64,000 nt of DNA from Megalonaias nervosa (taxonomy: Eukaryota > Mollusca > Bivalvia > Unionida > Unionidae): the NCBI GenBank assembly GCA_016617855.1, contig JAECUM010003233.1:31122-95121 (forward strand), given 5' to 3'. Made by a program: the position numbers and the translations under genes. The notes below the pieces were generated by a model. It was not told the origin of the DNA and searched no databases. It saw only the letters and a list, made by a program, of their open reading frames with translations. Below are positions 1-10,324 of this stretch, one piece after another (position 1 is the stretch's first letter; every line of letters starts with the position of its first letter).

Positions 1-238
1 AATCTTTAGCTCGAATCCAAAATTCGTTAGTTTGTATGCAGTGGAATGTAATCTAGGAAAAACCATTAGTTTGATTCCAAAATTCTTTCGTTTGTATGCA
101 CTAAACATCTAATCTTGGAAATTTTATTAACTTGATTCCAAAATTCGTTTGTTTGTATACACTAAAAATGTAATCTAGCAAAAATCTTTATACTGATTCC
201 GAAATTCGTTAGTTTGGCTGCACTAGAAATGCAATATG
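1..238. repeat. Minisatellite, about 60-bp unit, four copies
   Basis: Four diverged units recur, each containing TTGATTCCAAAATTCGTT, then GTTTGTATGCACTA, then TGTAATCTAG. The array is cut by the window start. From 239 to 700 I see only a C-rich patch near 250-280 and a T-run at 401-416. Confidence 0.85.
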
Positions 239-707
239 AGAAGAAACACCCCAACCCCAATACCCCCCAACCCCCAAAGTACCTAGTGCTTGTTTTGACT
301 GATGGCCTGACTTTATAGCAAATACTTTAACCATTGTAAGGGACTTTATTGGCTAGATTTATTGAAATAGTGAAACATCCCGTTTCTGGCTCATTTTTTC
401 TTTTTTTTTTTTTTTTAGCAGCAGCAATCGTTTAAGAGTTTTCTTGTTGTGATAGGACGAAAGTTACCTGCCACTCAGTTTTCCACCCAAAACAGGATGC
501 AGATGCTAAAAACACCGAATGGGGTTAGACTGTCTGTCACATACGTAACAGTTTGTTAGTGAGTACATTTAATACACACCCATCCTTATACTCTAGACTG
601 TCCTTCCCACTTTTTGAAAAGGTGACAAAATATAACAGTGGTTTTGTGAACATTATTGTTATTTATTTTAAGAAAAATAGCAAAAGGACCTTGCTTCTTT
701 GGTGGTC

Positions 708-708
<1 letters not shown>

Positions 709-801
<93 letters not shown>

Positions 802-803
802 GA

Positions 804-849
<46 letters not shown>
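709..849. repeat. Inverted AAT/ATT microsatellite
   Basis: About 17 AAT units switch at about 761 to a longer run of ATT units, with one AAG interruption near 801. The two halves are complementary, so the block could fold into a long hairpin. Apparent N/I/Y homopolymer reading frames here are artefacts. Confidence 0.95.
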
Positions 850-850
<1 letters not shown>

Positions 851-867
851 AAATCTTTCTTTCCAAG

Positions 868-1206
868 GACCGCTCCGGTGGCCTAGTGGTTAGAGCGTCC
901 GCCTCGGATACGGAAGGTCGCGGGTCTCAACTCCGGCTGAGTCATACCCAAGACTCATAAAAATGGTACTAGCAGCTGCCTCGCTTGGCGCTCAACATTA
1001 AGAGGTTAGTGTTCGGACTGGTCGACCTGGTGTCAGGATAATATGACTGGGTGGGACATTATGCTATATGTCTGCGGGATGATGCCCCAGTGCTAAACAT
1101 CGCTATGAACTGTCACACTGCGGACATCATAGCGATATGACTGGAAAATTGTAAAAGCTACGTTAAAAATTAAACACACACACACACACACACACACACG
1201 CGCGCG

Positions 1207-1262
<56 letters not shown>
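868..1262 (+). mobile_element. tRNA-derived SINE with (CA)n tail
   Basis: The head has an A box (TGGCCTAGTGGTTAGAGC) and a B-box-like GGGTCTCAACTCC, typical of a tRNA-derived pol III promoter. The body contains GGACTGGTCGACCTGGTGTC and GCGGGATGATGCCCCAGTG and ends in a (CA)n tract from about 1174. A second, 5'-truncated copy of the body lies at 58157-58430, which shows it is dispersed. The body resembles SINEs I know from mollusc genomes. This is family recognition from memory, not a search result. Confidence 0.8.
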
Positions 1263-1265
<3 letters not shown>

Positions 1266-1269
1266 TTTT

Positions 1270-2435
1270 CCAAGTGCTGAAGGCTATACATAGTTTGAAG
1301 CGAAGTCATTAAAAATTTGGCAATTATCTGTAACTATGGGGCTCAGGTTTTGGGGATTGTGTGAAGCCAGTGGTATTGAAAAAGATCATTTGTCATTTTG
1401 TAAATGTATTCTTGATACGTCAAAGTCAACTCCAAATTCATCCATATATAAAGAATTGGAAGAATTATGAGGGAGAGTATAAGATATAAACGTATTTTCG
1501 CATATTGGCTTAGAATTTTTTAAAATACCAGAAGACAGATATCCTAAACAATGCTATAATTTACAGCTAAGATATGGAAGGGGGGGGGGGATTGTGACTG
1601 CTGGGCTAATCATGTTAAAAAGCTTCTATTTACGTTAGGATTTGGCAGTGATTGGTGTAAATCATTAAAATGCATTTCTTAGATCGTCTAGTCAAAGATG
1701 TGAAGATACTTTTAGGTAAAAGCTGCAGTATGAGATTAAGTCAGTGGAAAGACTGCGTTTCTATAGATGACTGAGAATAGAATACACTTGTCAAAAATAT
1801 CTAGAATCATTAAGAGATAGCAATTTGTGTTATGTACTCACTATGCTTGGAGTGGGGAGCTTGCCAATCAGCGGCAATACAGGAAGATATGAAGATATTT
1901 GTTGTGAAGAAAGACTGTGTCAAATTTGTAATGTTAATATCGAAAATGAATTTAATTTTATTACTGCTTGTCCGTTACATGGAGAATTATGAAGAAAATA
2001 TTTACCAACCTTTGTATAGACGAATCCAACTTTAGAAAAATTTAGGTCTTTCATACAACATGATTCTTGTAACATTCTGATTAGTTTTGTTTACTAGCCT
2101 TAAAGATACGAGAAGCTGTTCTATCATCAACTGCTATATCGACACTAGACCAATCTCACAAAACGTCTGTGTGATCCATGCAGGAGTTAGGGATCTCTTT
2201 ACTCTGTATTGAATGACTAGTGTGCAATGTACATTTGTAGTTCACCCAAATAGAAACAATATATCATACCTGATTATCTGCATGATAACATTTTAAATGG
2301 ATACGATGCTTTTTTTATGTTACATATTAAAACACCATTTTGTACTGCATCATGTATTGCTATGTAACATTGACCAGTGGCCTGTATTACAAATAAACAG
2401 TATTATTATCATTATTGTTATTATCCTCTCTATCA
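1270..2435 (+). mobile_element. Decayed 3' end of a non-LTR retrotransposon
   Basis: Broken frames read as the C-terminal part of a LINE ORF2. The clearest piece is GNTGRYEDICCEERLCQICN followed by a His/Cys tail (about 1878-1990), the CCHC knuckle that closes many LINE polyproteins. Upstream, around 1290-1480, are scattered traces of the post-RT region. The element appears to end in CAAATAAACAG followed by imperfect TTA repeats near 2395-2435, as LINE 3' tails do. The 5' part, endonuclease and RT core are absent. Stops and shifts throughout make it non-functional. The clade is not assigned. Confidence 0.6.
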
Positions 2436-2764
2436 TTGACATTCAACCATGTCGGGTGTCAGACTGTTCAAGCACCCGCACAGACATACATACAGACAGA
2501 CACACACATACACGACTTCAGTAATATTGGTTTTCAATAACTGGAAACCAAAATTAACTTCAGTACATTATATTTTGCGAAAAATAAACTCTATGCCAAG
2601 ATTAAAAATAGCAATTTCCAAATGTTGCTAGTAGGCCTATGTTGGCAATGGGTGTAACAAAAAGGTCGGTCAGTGTAATTACCAATTTAACATAGCTAGT
2701 GACGACGTCCAAATGTAACTTTGTATTAATATTGATCAATGAAACTTTGGCCTCACACAATACG
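2436..2764. other. No recognised feature
   Basis: Short CACA/CAGA simple sequence near 2480-2515, then unique-looking A+T-rich DNA up to the left end of element 1. Confidence 0.5.
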
Positions 2765-3042
2765 AGCAACAGAGTTCGTGAACAGACCACTATTTAGAAC
2801 AGTGCATTTGTGAAAATAAGACCTCATACGAAAATGACACACAAGCGTCAATAACGCTAAACCGAGACCTCTAACCGGTTTGCACAAAACCGATGCCTCT
2901 ACAGGGTTAGCGCATTTTATTATTATTTTTTTCTCTTGACGCTTGCGTGTTAAATTTTTATGCGTCCTCTTTTACCGACCCGGGACATTTACTGTTGGTC
3001 ATCACATTCTCTGCTGCTGTAGCGTAGCGGTTAGGTGGCAGG
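2765..3042. repeat. Left terminal inverted unit of element 1
   Basis: The sequence from GTGAACAGACC through AGAACAGTGCATTTGTGAAA to GTAGCGTAGCGGTTAGGTGG is the reverse complement, with few differences, of 18887-19158. The inner edge stops about 5 bp before the stop codon of the ATPase gene (3047-3049), as expected of a compact viral end. Confidence 0.75.
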
Positions 3043-3071
3043 TCTTTTAACCAAAACTTTTATCGACACCT

Positions 3072-3081
3072 ATGCGATATC
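3072..3081. repeat. Target-site duplication of LINE, left copy
   Basis: ATGCGATATC is repeated exactly at 6210-6219 on the other side of the inserted LINE. Removing the LINE and one copy restores continuity of the ATPase reading frame. Confidence 0.8.
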
Positions 3082-5444
3082 TCTGCACTGATTTCCCTGC
3101 CGTAGGCTGCGGAGGTTTTGTCGAGGCTCTCTACTAAGCTAGCTATTTCTTGTTCATTTCCTGCTAGTCCGTCAATGTCGTCGACAAAAAGTAAGTTGGT
3201 GACTGTTCTGCCTCCGATGCTGACTGTCCCTTCATGCTTTTCAAGCGCGTCAGCCATGATTCTCTCCAGAAAGATGTTGAATAGTGTGGGAGAGAGCAGA
3301 CAGCCTTGTTTGACTCCGACTGTCGTTCTGAACCATTTCCCTATGCTGCCATTGAAGTATACTGCACTGGTGGCCTTGTCATACAGGTGCTCTATTACTG
3401 TGACGAGGTTGGCATTGATATTGTACAGTCTCATGGTCGCCCACAAGGCTGCATGCCGTACCCTGTCAAATGCCTTCTTGAAATCCACGAAGACGTGGTA
3501 CAGATTTTGCTGGTGTTGGAGGTACTTCTCACACAATATTCTGAGGTTGAAGATCTGCTCTGTTGTGCTGCGCCCTGCTCTGAAACCTGCCTGCTCCTCG
3601 GCAATGATCTTTTCAGCCTGTGGCTTTAGTCTGTTTAGCAGTATCCTCAACATGACTTTGCTTGGATGGCTTATAAGACTGATTGTACAGTGGTTTTGAC
3701 ACTGTTGTAAATTGCCTTTCTTGGGGAGGGTGATGATCAGTGATTGTGTCCACGGCGAGGGCCATTCTCCTGTTAGCCAGATCTTGTTGCATATGTTTGT
3801 GAGGGCGCTAATCATTGCTTCTGCCCCTGCTTGGACCAGTTCTGCTGGGATGTTGTCCACTCCTGCCGACTTCCTCTTTTTCAACGATCTCACTGCTGCT
3901 TCTACTTCGTCCCGTAGGATAGGGTGGTTGTCGTTGTTAGTTGCTGAAGGGGCGTTCAGTACCTCTGGATCTATTATGGGTTGGTGGTTGTAAAGTTCTG
4001 CGCAGTACTCTGTCCATCTTTTCAGAATGTCTTTTTCTTCTGTGAGGCAGTTTCCGGCTTTGTCCTGTAAGGACGTAACTCGCCGTTATTTTGTGCTTGT
4101 TAGATCTTTGACCAGCTGGTACACTTTCATGCTGTTGTTCCTTTTCAAGTTTCCCTCAATGTCTTTGGACTGTTCTTCTATTCAGTTCTCTTTTGCTTTT
4201 TTCATGCTTTTCTTGACTTCCCGGTTGACTGCCTTATACTGCTCTGCCCCTTCTGTATCATTCTTCTTCTTCTTCAGCTCCCTCCTCTTGTCACACAGGT
4301 TCAGGACCTCAGCTGTGACCCAGGGCTTCTTGACTGGACGATGTCTACCAAGGATCTCGCTGGCTGTTTCGGTTGTTGCTGTATTAAAGGTGGTGACCAA
4401 CGTGTCCATGTCTGTATCGGCAGCGTCGAGGATGGTGAGCGGTGCAAATTTCCCACCAATCTTTGCTTGGAAGGCTTCTGCTACTTCTGGATCCTTCAGT
4501 TTCTCGAGATCAAACTTTATTCTTGTTTGGTTATCTTTCTTGACCTTCTTTAGATGTAGCCTGAAGGTCATCATCACCAGATCATGGTCACTTCCAATGT
4601 CCGCTCCGGGAAAGCTTCTAGTCTTGGCGATGTTTACACTTGTCTTTATGCGCCTCTTTACCATGATGTAGTCGATCTGACTGTGATGGTCTCTGCTTGG
4701 ACTGTGCCATGTCCATCTTCTGGATACTTGGTGTTGGCCAAAGGTGTTTGCCAGCATAAGGTCGTTATAACTAGTGAATTCCAGGAGCCTCAGGCCTCTC
4801 TCGTTGGTCTGTGCATTGCAGCAATGCCCACATGTTCCTTTCCAGTTCATGCAAGCGTCCTCGCCTATCTTGGCTTTCCAATCACCTTGCACAACCAGAA
4901 TGTCTTTCTTCGGTGTTTTATCCACAACTTCTTGCAGCTGGTCATAGAAGTCTTCCACATCTGCGTCATCATAGTCTGATGTTGGGGCGTATGCCTGTAT
5001 GACGGTGATGTTCAATGGAGTTGCCCTGAGGCGGATGGTGATGAGCCGGCTGGAGACTGGCCGACAGCCCATGACAGCAGTCACGCTGCCCTTGTGGACA
5101 AGGAACCCAACTCCCTGCTCATGTTTGTCCTCTCTACCACTGAAGTACAGTTTGTGGCCTTCCAAAGTAGTTGTTTCTCCAATATTCTTCCATCTTACCT
5201 CACAGAGTCCTAGGATGTTTCAGCGGTATCTGTTCATTTCATATGTAAGCTCCTCTAGCTTTCCTGCTGCTCTCTGTGTTCTTACATTCCAGGTGCCAAT
5301 GGTGATGTTGTTCCTGACACGAATCTTGCTGCTCTGAGCACCAGTCGCATACTTTTCACCTCCGCCCTGGTGCATGACGGAAGGCGCGGCCCTTGTTGAC
5401 CCGGGCGACAACCGAGCCGGTATGGGATGAGTAGTGATTGTCAT
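3082..5444 (-). pseudogene. LINE ORF2, 5' part: APE endonuclease and reverse transcriptase
   Basis: One reading frame, broken by a few stops, runs from 5444. The endonuclease opens with ITIGTWNVRT and GKLEEL (about 5300-5240) and continues with SSRLITIRL, QAYAPTSD, GDWKAKIGE and GSDHDL, covering the EEP-fold catalytic motifs. RT blocks are KSAGVDNIPAEL, EEQAGFRAGRSTTEQI, FVDFKKAFD (motif A), GVKQGCLLSPTLFNIF (motif B) and LLFVDDID (motif C; V replaces the more usual A in F/YADD). In-frame TGA codons occur at 5220-5222 and 4182-4184, each probably from a former Trp codon, and another stop lies near 4093. The frame breaks off at the insertion edge within the sequence after motif C. Related proteins are often labelled craniofacial development protein 2-like or HmRTE. 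Confidence 0.85.
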
Positions 5445-5503
5445 TTTTCATGTGGTGTTTCTAGGGCAGCTGACTCCTGGCGGAGCCCAACCCTCTCCAG
5501 GCC

Positions 5504-6209
5504 TCAGTGCAGAGAAGACCAAACTGATGACCAACAACACCAAGGGCATCAGTACTGACATCAGGGTCCAAGGTACGAAGCTAGAAACAGTCCACAGCTT
5601 CAAGTATTTGGGGGAAATTGTAACAGATGAAGGATCAAAGCGTGAAGTACTCTCCAATATTGCACAGACAACAGCAGCGCTGACAAAACTGAAGCCCATC
5701 TGGAACGACAAGAACATCGCACTCAGTTCAAAGGTCAGACTGATGCACTCACTGGTTATCTCCATATTGCTCTACTCCTGTGAATCATGGATCATAACAG
5801 CTGACTTAGAGAAAAGGATACAAGCCACAGAGATGAGATGCTTCTGAAAGATCCTTGGCGTCTCATACAAAGATCGTGTCACCAATGATGAAATACGGCA
5901 AAGGATCAGACAAGCCATTGGGCCTCACGAAGACCTCCTGAGCACAGTGAAAAAACGTAAACAACAGTGGTATGGGCATGTCTCACGATCATCATGACTT
6001 GCCAAGACAATCCTGCAAGGCACTGTACAAGGAAGAAGAAAGAGAGGCAGGCAGAGAAAGAGGTGGGAAGACAACATTCAAGAGTGGACAGGCTTGACAT
6101 TGAGCGACTCAATGAGAAAGACGGAAAATCGAGGGGAATGGAGGAAGCTGATTGTTCGGTCTTGTGTGGTGCCCCAACGGTCTACCAGACTACAGGACTG
6201 ATGATGATG
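5504..6209 (+). pseudogene. LINE ORF2, 3' part (RT C-terminal region)
   Basis: This continues the polyprotein of the inverted segment. It has FKYLGEIVTDEGSKREVL, LLYSCESWIITADLEKR, a KQQWYGHVSRSS block and a GRRKRGRQRKRWEDNIQEW block, all typical of RTE-like ORF2 C termini. An in-frame TGA stands at 5845-5847 and a stop near 5993. Orientation is opposite to the endonuclease/RT segment because of the inversion. Confidence 0.85.
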
Positions 6210-6219
6210 ATGCGATATC
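6210..6219. repeat. Target-site duplication of LINE, right copy
   Basis: ATGCGATATC, identical to 3072-3081. Confidence 0.8.
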
Positions 6220-6829
6220 GCGATCGAGGATCATGAAAATTTATAGTGATAAATCCATGAGAAATCGCTTACGTTTTTGAGAAGAGGTTTTTGAATTTAA
6301 TCATATCCATGTCCCCTGAACACCAAGTCTGGTGGATGTTTCTTAGTGGGGGGTGGGTATTAACACCATTGAAGACAACCAGAAGATTGCAGTTATCTGT
6401 GATCACTTTATGTATTTGCGCATATCGCTCAGTAACATATATAATATCGGTGTTTTGTGTCTGCCACGGGAAAATATCCGAACTGGATTTGATTGTTTAT
6501 CTAGCATCACATCATTGTATACTACCAGACTGTTGACGCCCCCGTTGAGATCATCTACCAACGGCGCATCGTTGATGTCGGTGATAAAGTCAATAATGTC
6601 ACTGCCGTCATCGTCCAACAACTTTGCATTTCAATAAAATGTTTAAGCACGTTGTAGCATCGCTGATCATCTACAGATGGTTCCACTAAATACAACTTAT
6701 CCCACTTGCGTCATCTCAGACCCGGATGGACCTATGATAATCTCTCTGATAGAATTTGGTAGCGCTGGATGATGCTTGACTGGTTCTTGCTTTCGTGTTG
6801 CTGAGAAATCAATGACATTCGTGTTGTAG

Positions 6830-7344
6830 AAATATATAATAAGTACAGGGACTTATATTGTATTCGATGCAGAGCACCCACCAATACCAGTGGATTAAAA
6901 ACATTAACGACGAGGAATAAAAAACGTGCACTTACGGGCAAGTGTTTGAAATGTGGTACAAACAAATACAAATTTATCTCTCATGCAACAGGCGGAGATA
7001 TCGCGTCTTCACTAGGAAAATTATCGGGAGCTGCAGCGGCTAAGTATCCTTGCAAGAAGCATCTTCCTGGATATAATTATTGTGGTCCTGGAACTCGACT
7101 TGATATCCGACCTGATGAGAAAGATCAATCAAGACCTGGAGAGTATCCAATAAATGCGATTGATCAAGCCTGCCACGTTTGTGATATCGCGTATAAAAAT
7201 CCAGATTAAAAACAACGACATATTGCAGACTTGAAGTTGATTCACACTCTGGAAAAAATAAATCTCTCAAAGAATCGTTTGCTAATTGTTTTGATAAGAT
7301 CTGCGATGAAATGTAAACTAGTGCTAGGGGCCGATAATTAATCA
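6830..7344 (+). pseudogene. Zinc-ribbon / phospholipase A2-like protein (element 1)
   Basis: A CxxC...CxxC ribbon (YCIRCRAP at about 6851 and GKCLKCGTNKYKF at about 6938) is followed by a PLA2-like domain: GYNYCGPGTRLD (calcium-loop type) and INAIDQACHVCDIAY. In parvovirus VP1-type and related viral PLA2 domains the last motif is HDxAY. Here the catalytic His position is Cys, so hydrolysis is doubtful. In parvoviruses this activity breaches endosomal membranes; a similar entry role here is inference. An in-frame TAA at 7207-7209 is followed by about 45 more plausible codons to about 7344. The gene lies between the divergent ATPase and the integrase. No clear ATG start is visible. Confidence 0.65.
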
Positions 7345-7360
7345 TAGATAACTATTATAA

Positions 7361-8305
7361 TGGACTCAATTTATCATAGCCCAAGAGGATATTGGAGGAG
7401 TACAGCAGCGATTTAGTAAACTTACTGATGCAGCAGGTGTCGCACGTTCTGTTCCTGCAGACTGGTTAACGCGACAGGCAATATGGCAAATTTATCTACC
7501 ACCACCTAAAGAAATTCAGTACGCACATTTTGATGCCAGCACTCCCAATGAGGTTCATCAGGCAGATATTTTGTTTTTACCACATGATACTATTAAAACT
7601 GGTAGACATCAATCGCGCACGTACAAATACACGTTGACTGTCGTTGACGTTACAAGTAGATATAAAGAAGCAGAACCACTATCAACAAAGACAACAACTG
7701 AAGTTGCATCTGCATTTGAATGAATTTATCAACGTGGCTGCCTGCGATGGCCACAGTTGCTACAGGATGATCCTGGCAAATAATTTCGTGGTACAGTAAC
7801 ATCGCTGATGCAACAACATAACGTCAAAATCAAACGAGAACACACGGCAATTAATCGCGACCAGGCAATCTTTGAGCGATTTAATCGAACACTTTCTGAG
7901 CGATTGTTTGAATATCAGTATGTGCAGAAAATATCCCTGAACAAAGTTCAGGCGGACAAGAGATCTCGTGAATGGGTTGCAAGACTACCAAGTGTGAGAG
8001 ATGCGTTAAATAATGAAATTACTCTTGGAATTTCTATGACTCCCATCAATGCAATCTCGAAGAAACACATACCATTTAAGCCACATAACTCTTTCTTAAA
8101 ACAACCAGTACTAGGTAATGTGATTGTCAGATATTTAAATGAACCTGGGATCTTGAGGGAGGGGGTAAAAAAAAGAGCGACTGACCCAGTCTGGAGTTGA
8201 ATCACACATAAAAGTTTCAGCGTGGTAAGATCCACGGGTAGACCTGCAATCTACAAACTAGATTCAACTACTCCTCAACATAGATTTGAACGTGAACAGT
8301 TATAA
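7361..8305 (+). pseudogene. Element 1 retroviral-type integrase
   Basis: Integrase of the rve/DDE fold, expected to insert the linear element. The N-terminal part has IYHSPRGYW and WLTRQAIWQIYLP. The core has VHQADILFLP (first Asp), YTLTVVDVTSRYKEAEPL, LQDDPGK (second Asp) and IFERFNRTLSERLF (Glu). The tail has VIVRYLNEPG, TDPVWS and GRPAIYKLD. Breaks are a stop and shift near 7412, a stop in the middle (near 7720), a stop directly after DPGK and a TGA after DPVWS. It differs strongly from the element 2 integrase and lacks a visible chromodomain, so the two elements belong to different lineages. End at TAA 8303-8305. Confidence 0.8.
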
Positions 8306-8399
8306 GAAAGTCCTGAAGATACACAGTTACCACCGCCTTCACTCTTGTGAAGGTTCACTTCTGTGAAGGATGATTCTCTAGCAGGACACCAGCTCCGTG

Positions 8400-9689
8400 A
8401 TGTCGATTGCATTCAAGACAGGTCCGAATCACATTTTCGCGTGTGTGGCCGAGACTACTATTAATTCTATCCACGGTAAATTGTCATGGGTCATTAGGAG
8501 AATACTGCCACAAAATTATTGTGTTACAGCAAGCACAGTGATTATTTTGTCGTTGTTTCAGTGTCATGATAAACTTAACATCAAGATCGAAGTAACGCTT
8601 ATTTGTTTGTCATACCGCTGATAACCAGCCAATGTTTTATCTACATTGTCCTGAGTTTGATCATTATCCACAATGGTGCAGTTATCCAGCACAATTCTCC
8701 GTACCTGGGACATTCTCCTGACTCGAGATACTGCCAGATAAACTAGGTTTGACCATTCGAAACGATCATCAACAATCAAAATACTGGTATCACTAATTGT
8801 CAGTCCCTGCGATGAATGAATTATTATTGCATATCATGACGTCCAGCACGATGGCTGTGTTACGTATTTCTCAACAACATCAATCGGAACCAAAACAATA
8901 TCATTTAATACAAGCATTTGTTTCTTCCTTGACTCTGTCAAGGGTCCAGGAATTTCAACATCAATATTTTGTTTACGTGTATCTGCTGGGCGATAACATA
9001 ATGACACAGGTAGATCTGAAAACTTTTCTTTATGTAACAGAAATAATTGCTGCTGAAGTGAATCACGAACTATCTTCCGACTTGCAACTATCAAATCAGC
9101 AGGTGTCCACAAATTCCAAAAATCGTCATTTGTTGTTTCTGGAATTGCCTTACGCATTATCTCATTGAATCTTATCTGGCTGCAGTCTGATTAACTTCTT
9201 GTACTCCCTCAGCGTCGAATCAAGTGCACGGTGATCATCAAATATCTCCTCATAATAATCTACAAATTCTTTCAGCCAGTCATGCGGAGATGAGCCGACA
9301 AAAGGTGGTGGTTGACCACGATCACCACACATGATAACAGCAGTATTCCGAGTCATTAACCAAGCGAGAAACAATTTAAATACGTTCACGGATACCGTGC
9401 ATATCTCATCGCAGATAATGATCATAGGAGTATATTTCTCACCCATTCGTTCAGGTGTCCACGCATCTCCCTTCCATCGAAAGAAACTGTGATAAGTATG
9501 AGACTTAACCCCTCCTTCTTTCATCTCTCTGGCGAGTCGGTGAGTCGGAGTTAGTACAATCATGCCAAGATTCCGAAATAATTCAATCGTACGTGTTGTT
9601 TTACCAGAACCGCCAGGTCCGTTGAGATAAACGGTTTGATGTCTGGCCACAGGATCATATACCGATTTTGCTGATGATGGTTGTGACAT
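8400..9689 (-). pseudogene. SF1 helicase domain of a PolB-helicase protein
   Basis: Walker A is VYLNGPGGSGKTTRTIELF (about 9630), followed by LTPTHRLAREM and HTYHSFFRW, Walker B MIIICDEICT and motif III GDRGQPPPF. After a break at about 9160, the later part has the motif VI region LVYLAVSRVRRMSQV (8700-8760). This is the SF1 order of RecD/Pif1-type viral helicases. The ATG at 9689 is probably not the true start: the same frame runs upstream, with two stops, through a GEW-like/YKP stretch into the polymerase palm at 9820-10010. Such PolB-SF1 fusions are known to me from Polinton-like genes in some fungi and animals. Frameshifts occur near 9160 and 8830. Confidence 0.7.
8927..8943. repeat. Palindrome CCTTGAC-TCT-GTCAAGG
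   Basis: Perfect 7-3-7 inverted repeat inside the helicase reading frame. One of several palindromes of this geometry in element 1. Confidence 0.75.
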
Positions 9690-9811
9690 TTGACTATTTT
9701 TTTAATATATCTCAACAGGTTTATAATCAGCAGATTCAGAATAAATGAGTATCTTTTCTTTTTCCACTCTCCACTAGCCCCATGGTGCATCAACGCAAAT
9801 ATGTAATTCAT

Positions 9812-10010
9812 TTAGCAAGCCCTCATTTTTTTACTGATATAAAATGAATTTGTGGCGACTCTAACAGCTTCCTTAGGAAATCTGCTTATCATCGATAATA
9901 AGTTTATCGAAACATACGCTAACATCGAAGATCTTAAATGGGTAAACTGTGGTGAGTCACCATCAATTGTTGTGCCTAGTTTGGTTCCATCTGATAGGTT
10001 AACATTTGTT
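9812..10010 (-). pseudogene. Protein-primed PolB palm fragment (element 1)
   Basis: The minus-strand frame reads SPQFTHLRSSMLAYVSINLL and then SRFPKEAVRVATNSFYISKK. The second part fits PolB motif C, whose normal (D)TDS is ATNS here, losing a catalytic aspartate. The fragment lies immediately upstream of, and probably was fused to, the SF1 helicase. I could not locate the exonuclease domain or motif A, so most of the polymerase is missing or unrecognisable. Confidence 0.55.
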
Positions 10011-10079
10011 TCGATCTACAAATATATTCTTCTCTGTTGTATCGGCAATTATGAAATCGAGCTCAGCATAGTCCATGAT

Positions 10080-10320
10080 TAATCTTGTGCAATGCCGTTT
10101 GTGATCATATGATGCTCCTTGTGTAAATTTCCCAATTAATTTTCAGCCCAGCTCTTTTGCAAATACAACTTCATTATGGTCATCCTTGACGCTGTCAAGG
10201 ACCAAGGTCTCGCTTCCAATAGATTTTGGTAACCAGTCTTGTTTTTGTACGCGATAAGTTATTATTGCTTCACTCACAGTTAACGATATCAATATCTTTG
10301 CATCAAGCTTTTATCGCAAT
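10080..10320 (-). other. Probable coding remnant upstream of PolB palm
   Basis: The minus-strand frame has few stops, with LISLTVSEAIITYRVQKQDW and MDYAELDFIIADTTEKNIF at either end. It lies between the palm fragment and the next open frame and contains a palindrome at 10184-10200. Possibly part of the polymerase gene; I do not recognise a motif. Confidence 0.35.
10184..10200. repeat. Palindrome CCTTGAC-GCT-GTCAAGG
   Basis: Perfect 7-3-7 palindrome with the same arms as 8927-8943, in the coding remnant upstream of the PolB palm. Confidence 0.75.
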
Positions 10321-10324
10321 ATCA

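Larger units (their letters stand above)
3082..6209. mobile_element. RTE-like LINE with a twin-priming inversion
   Basis: The 5' segment (5' leader, APE endonuclease, most of RT) is on the minus strand from about 5500 down to 3082. The 3' segment (RT C-terminal region and tail) is on the plus strand from about 5504 to 6209. The two segments share the 11-mer TCAGTGCAGAG at their break (minus strand at 3081-3091; plus strand at 5504-5514). This is the layout produced by twin priming. The tail is a short GATGATGATG run and the flanks carry a 10-bp duplication. Confidence 0.85.
3047..6812 (-). pseudogene. Element 1 packaging ATPase (A32-like), interrupted by a LINE
   Basis: A32-like ATPases pump the genome into capsids. 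The reading starts near 6812. LPNSIREIIIGPSGSEMT (about 6720-6775) aligns with the Walker A region, where the usual GSGKT has become GSEMT and lost the catalytic lysine. A DKLYLVEPS-like stretch follows. The Walker B region and the RGRHKTPILYMLLS segment (6403-6621) match the FTRGRH..iYL.Q motif of the family. Traces continue to 6220. The LINE (3082-6209) then interrupts the gene, and the last codons resume beyond it, ending in TAA at 3047-3049. Frameshifts lie between Walker A and 6621. It is a dead gene; the assignment rests on motif order. Confidence 0.65.

Noticed and set aside
868..935. Functional tRNA gene.
   Set aside because: The A and B boxes are fused to a SINE body with a (CA)n tail, and stem pairing is imperfect. 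The same body recurs at 58157.
3118..3699. A 193-codon plus-strand frame opposite the reverse transcriptase.
   Set aside because: Antisense shadow of the conserved RT frame. It has no family features of its own.
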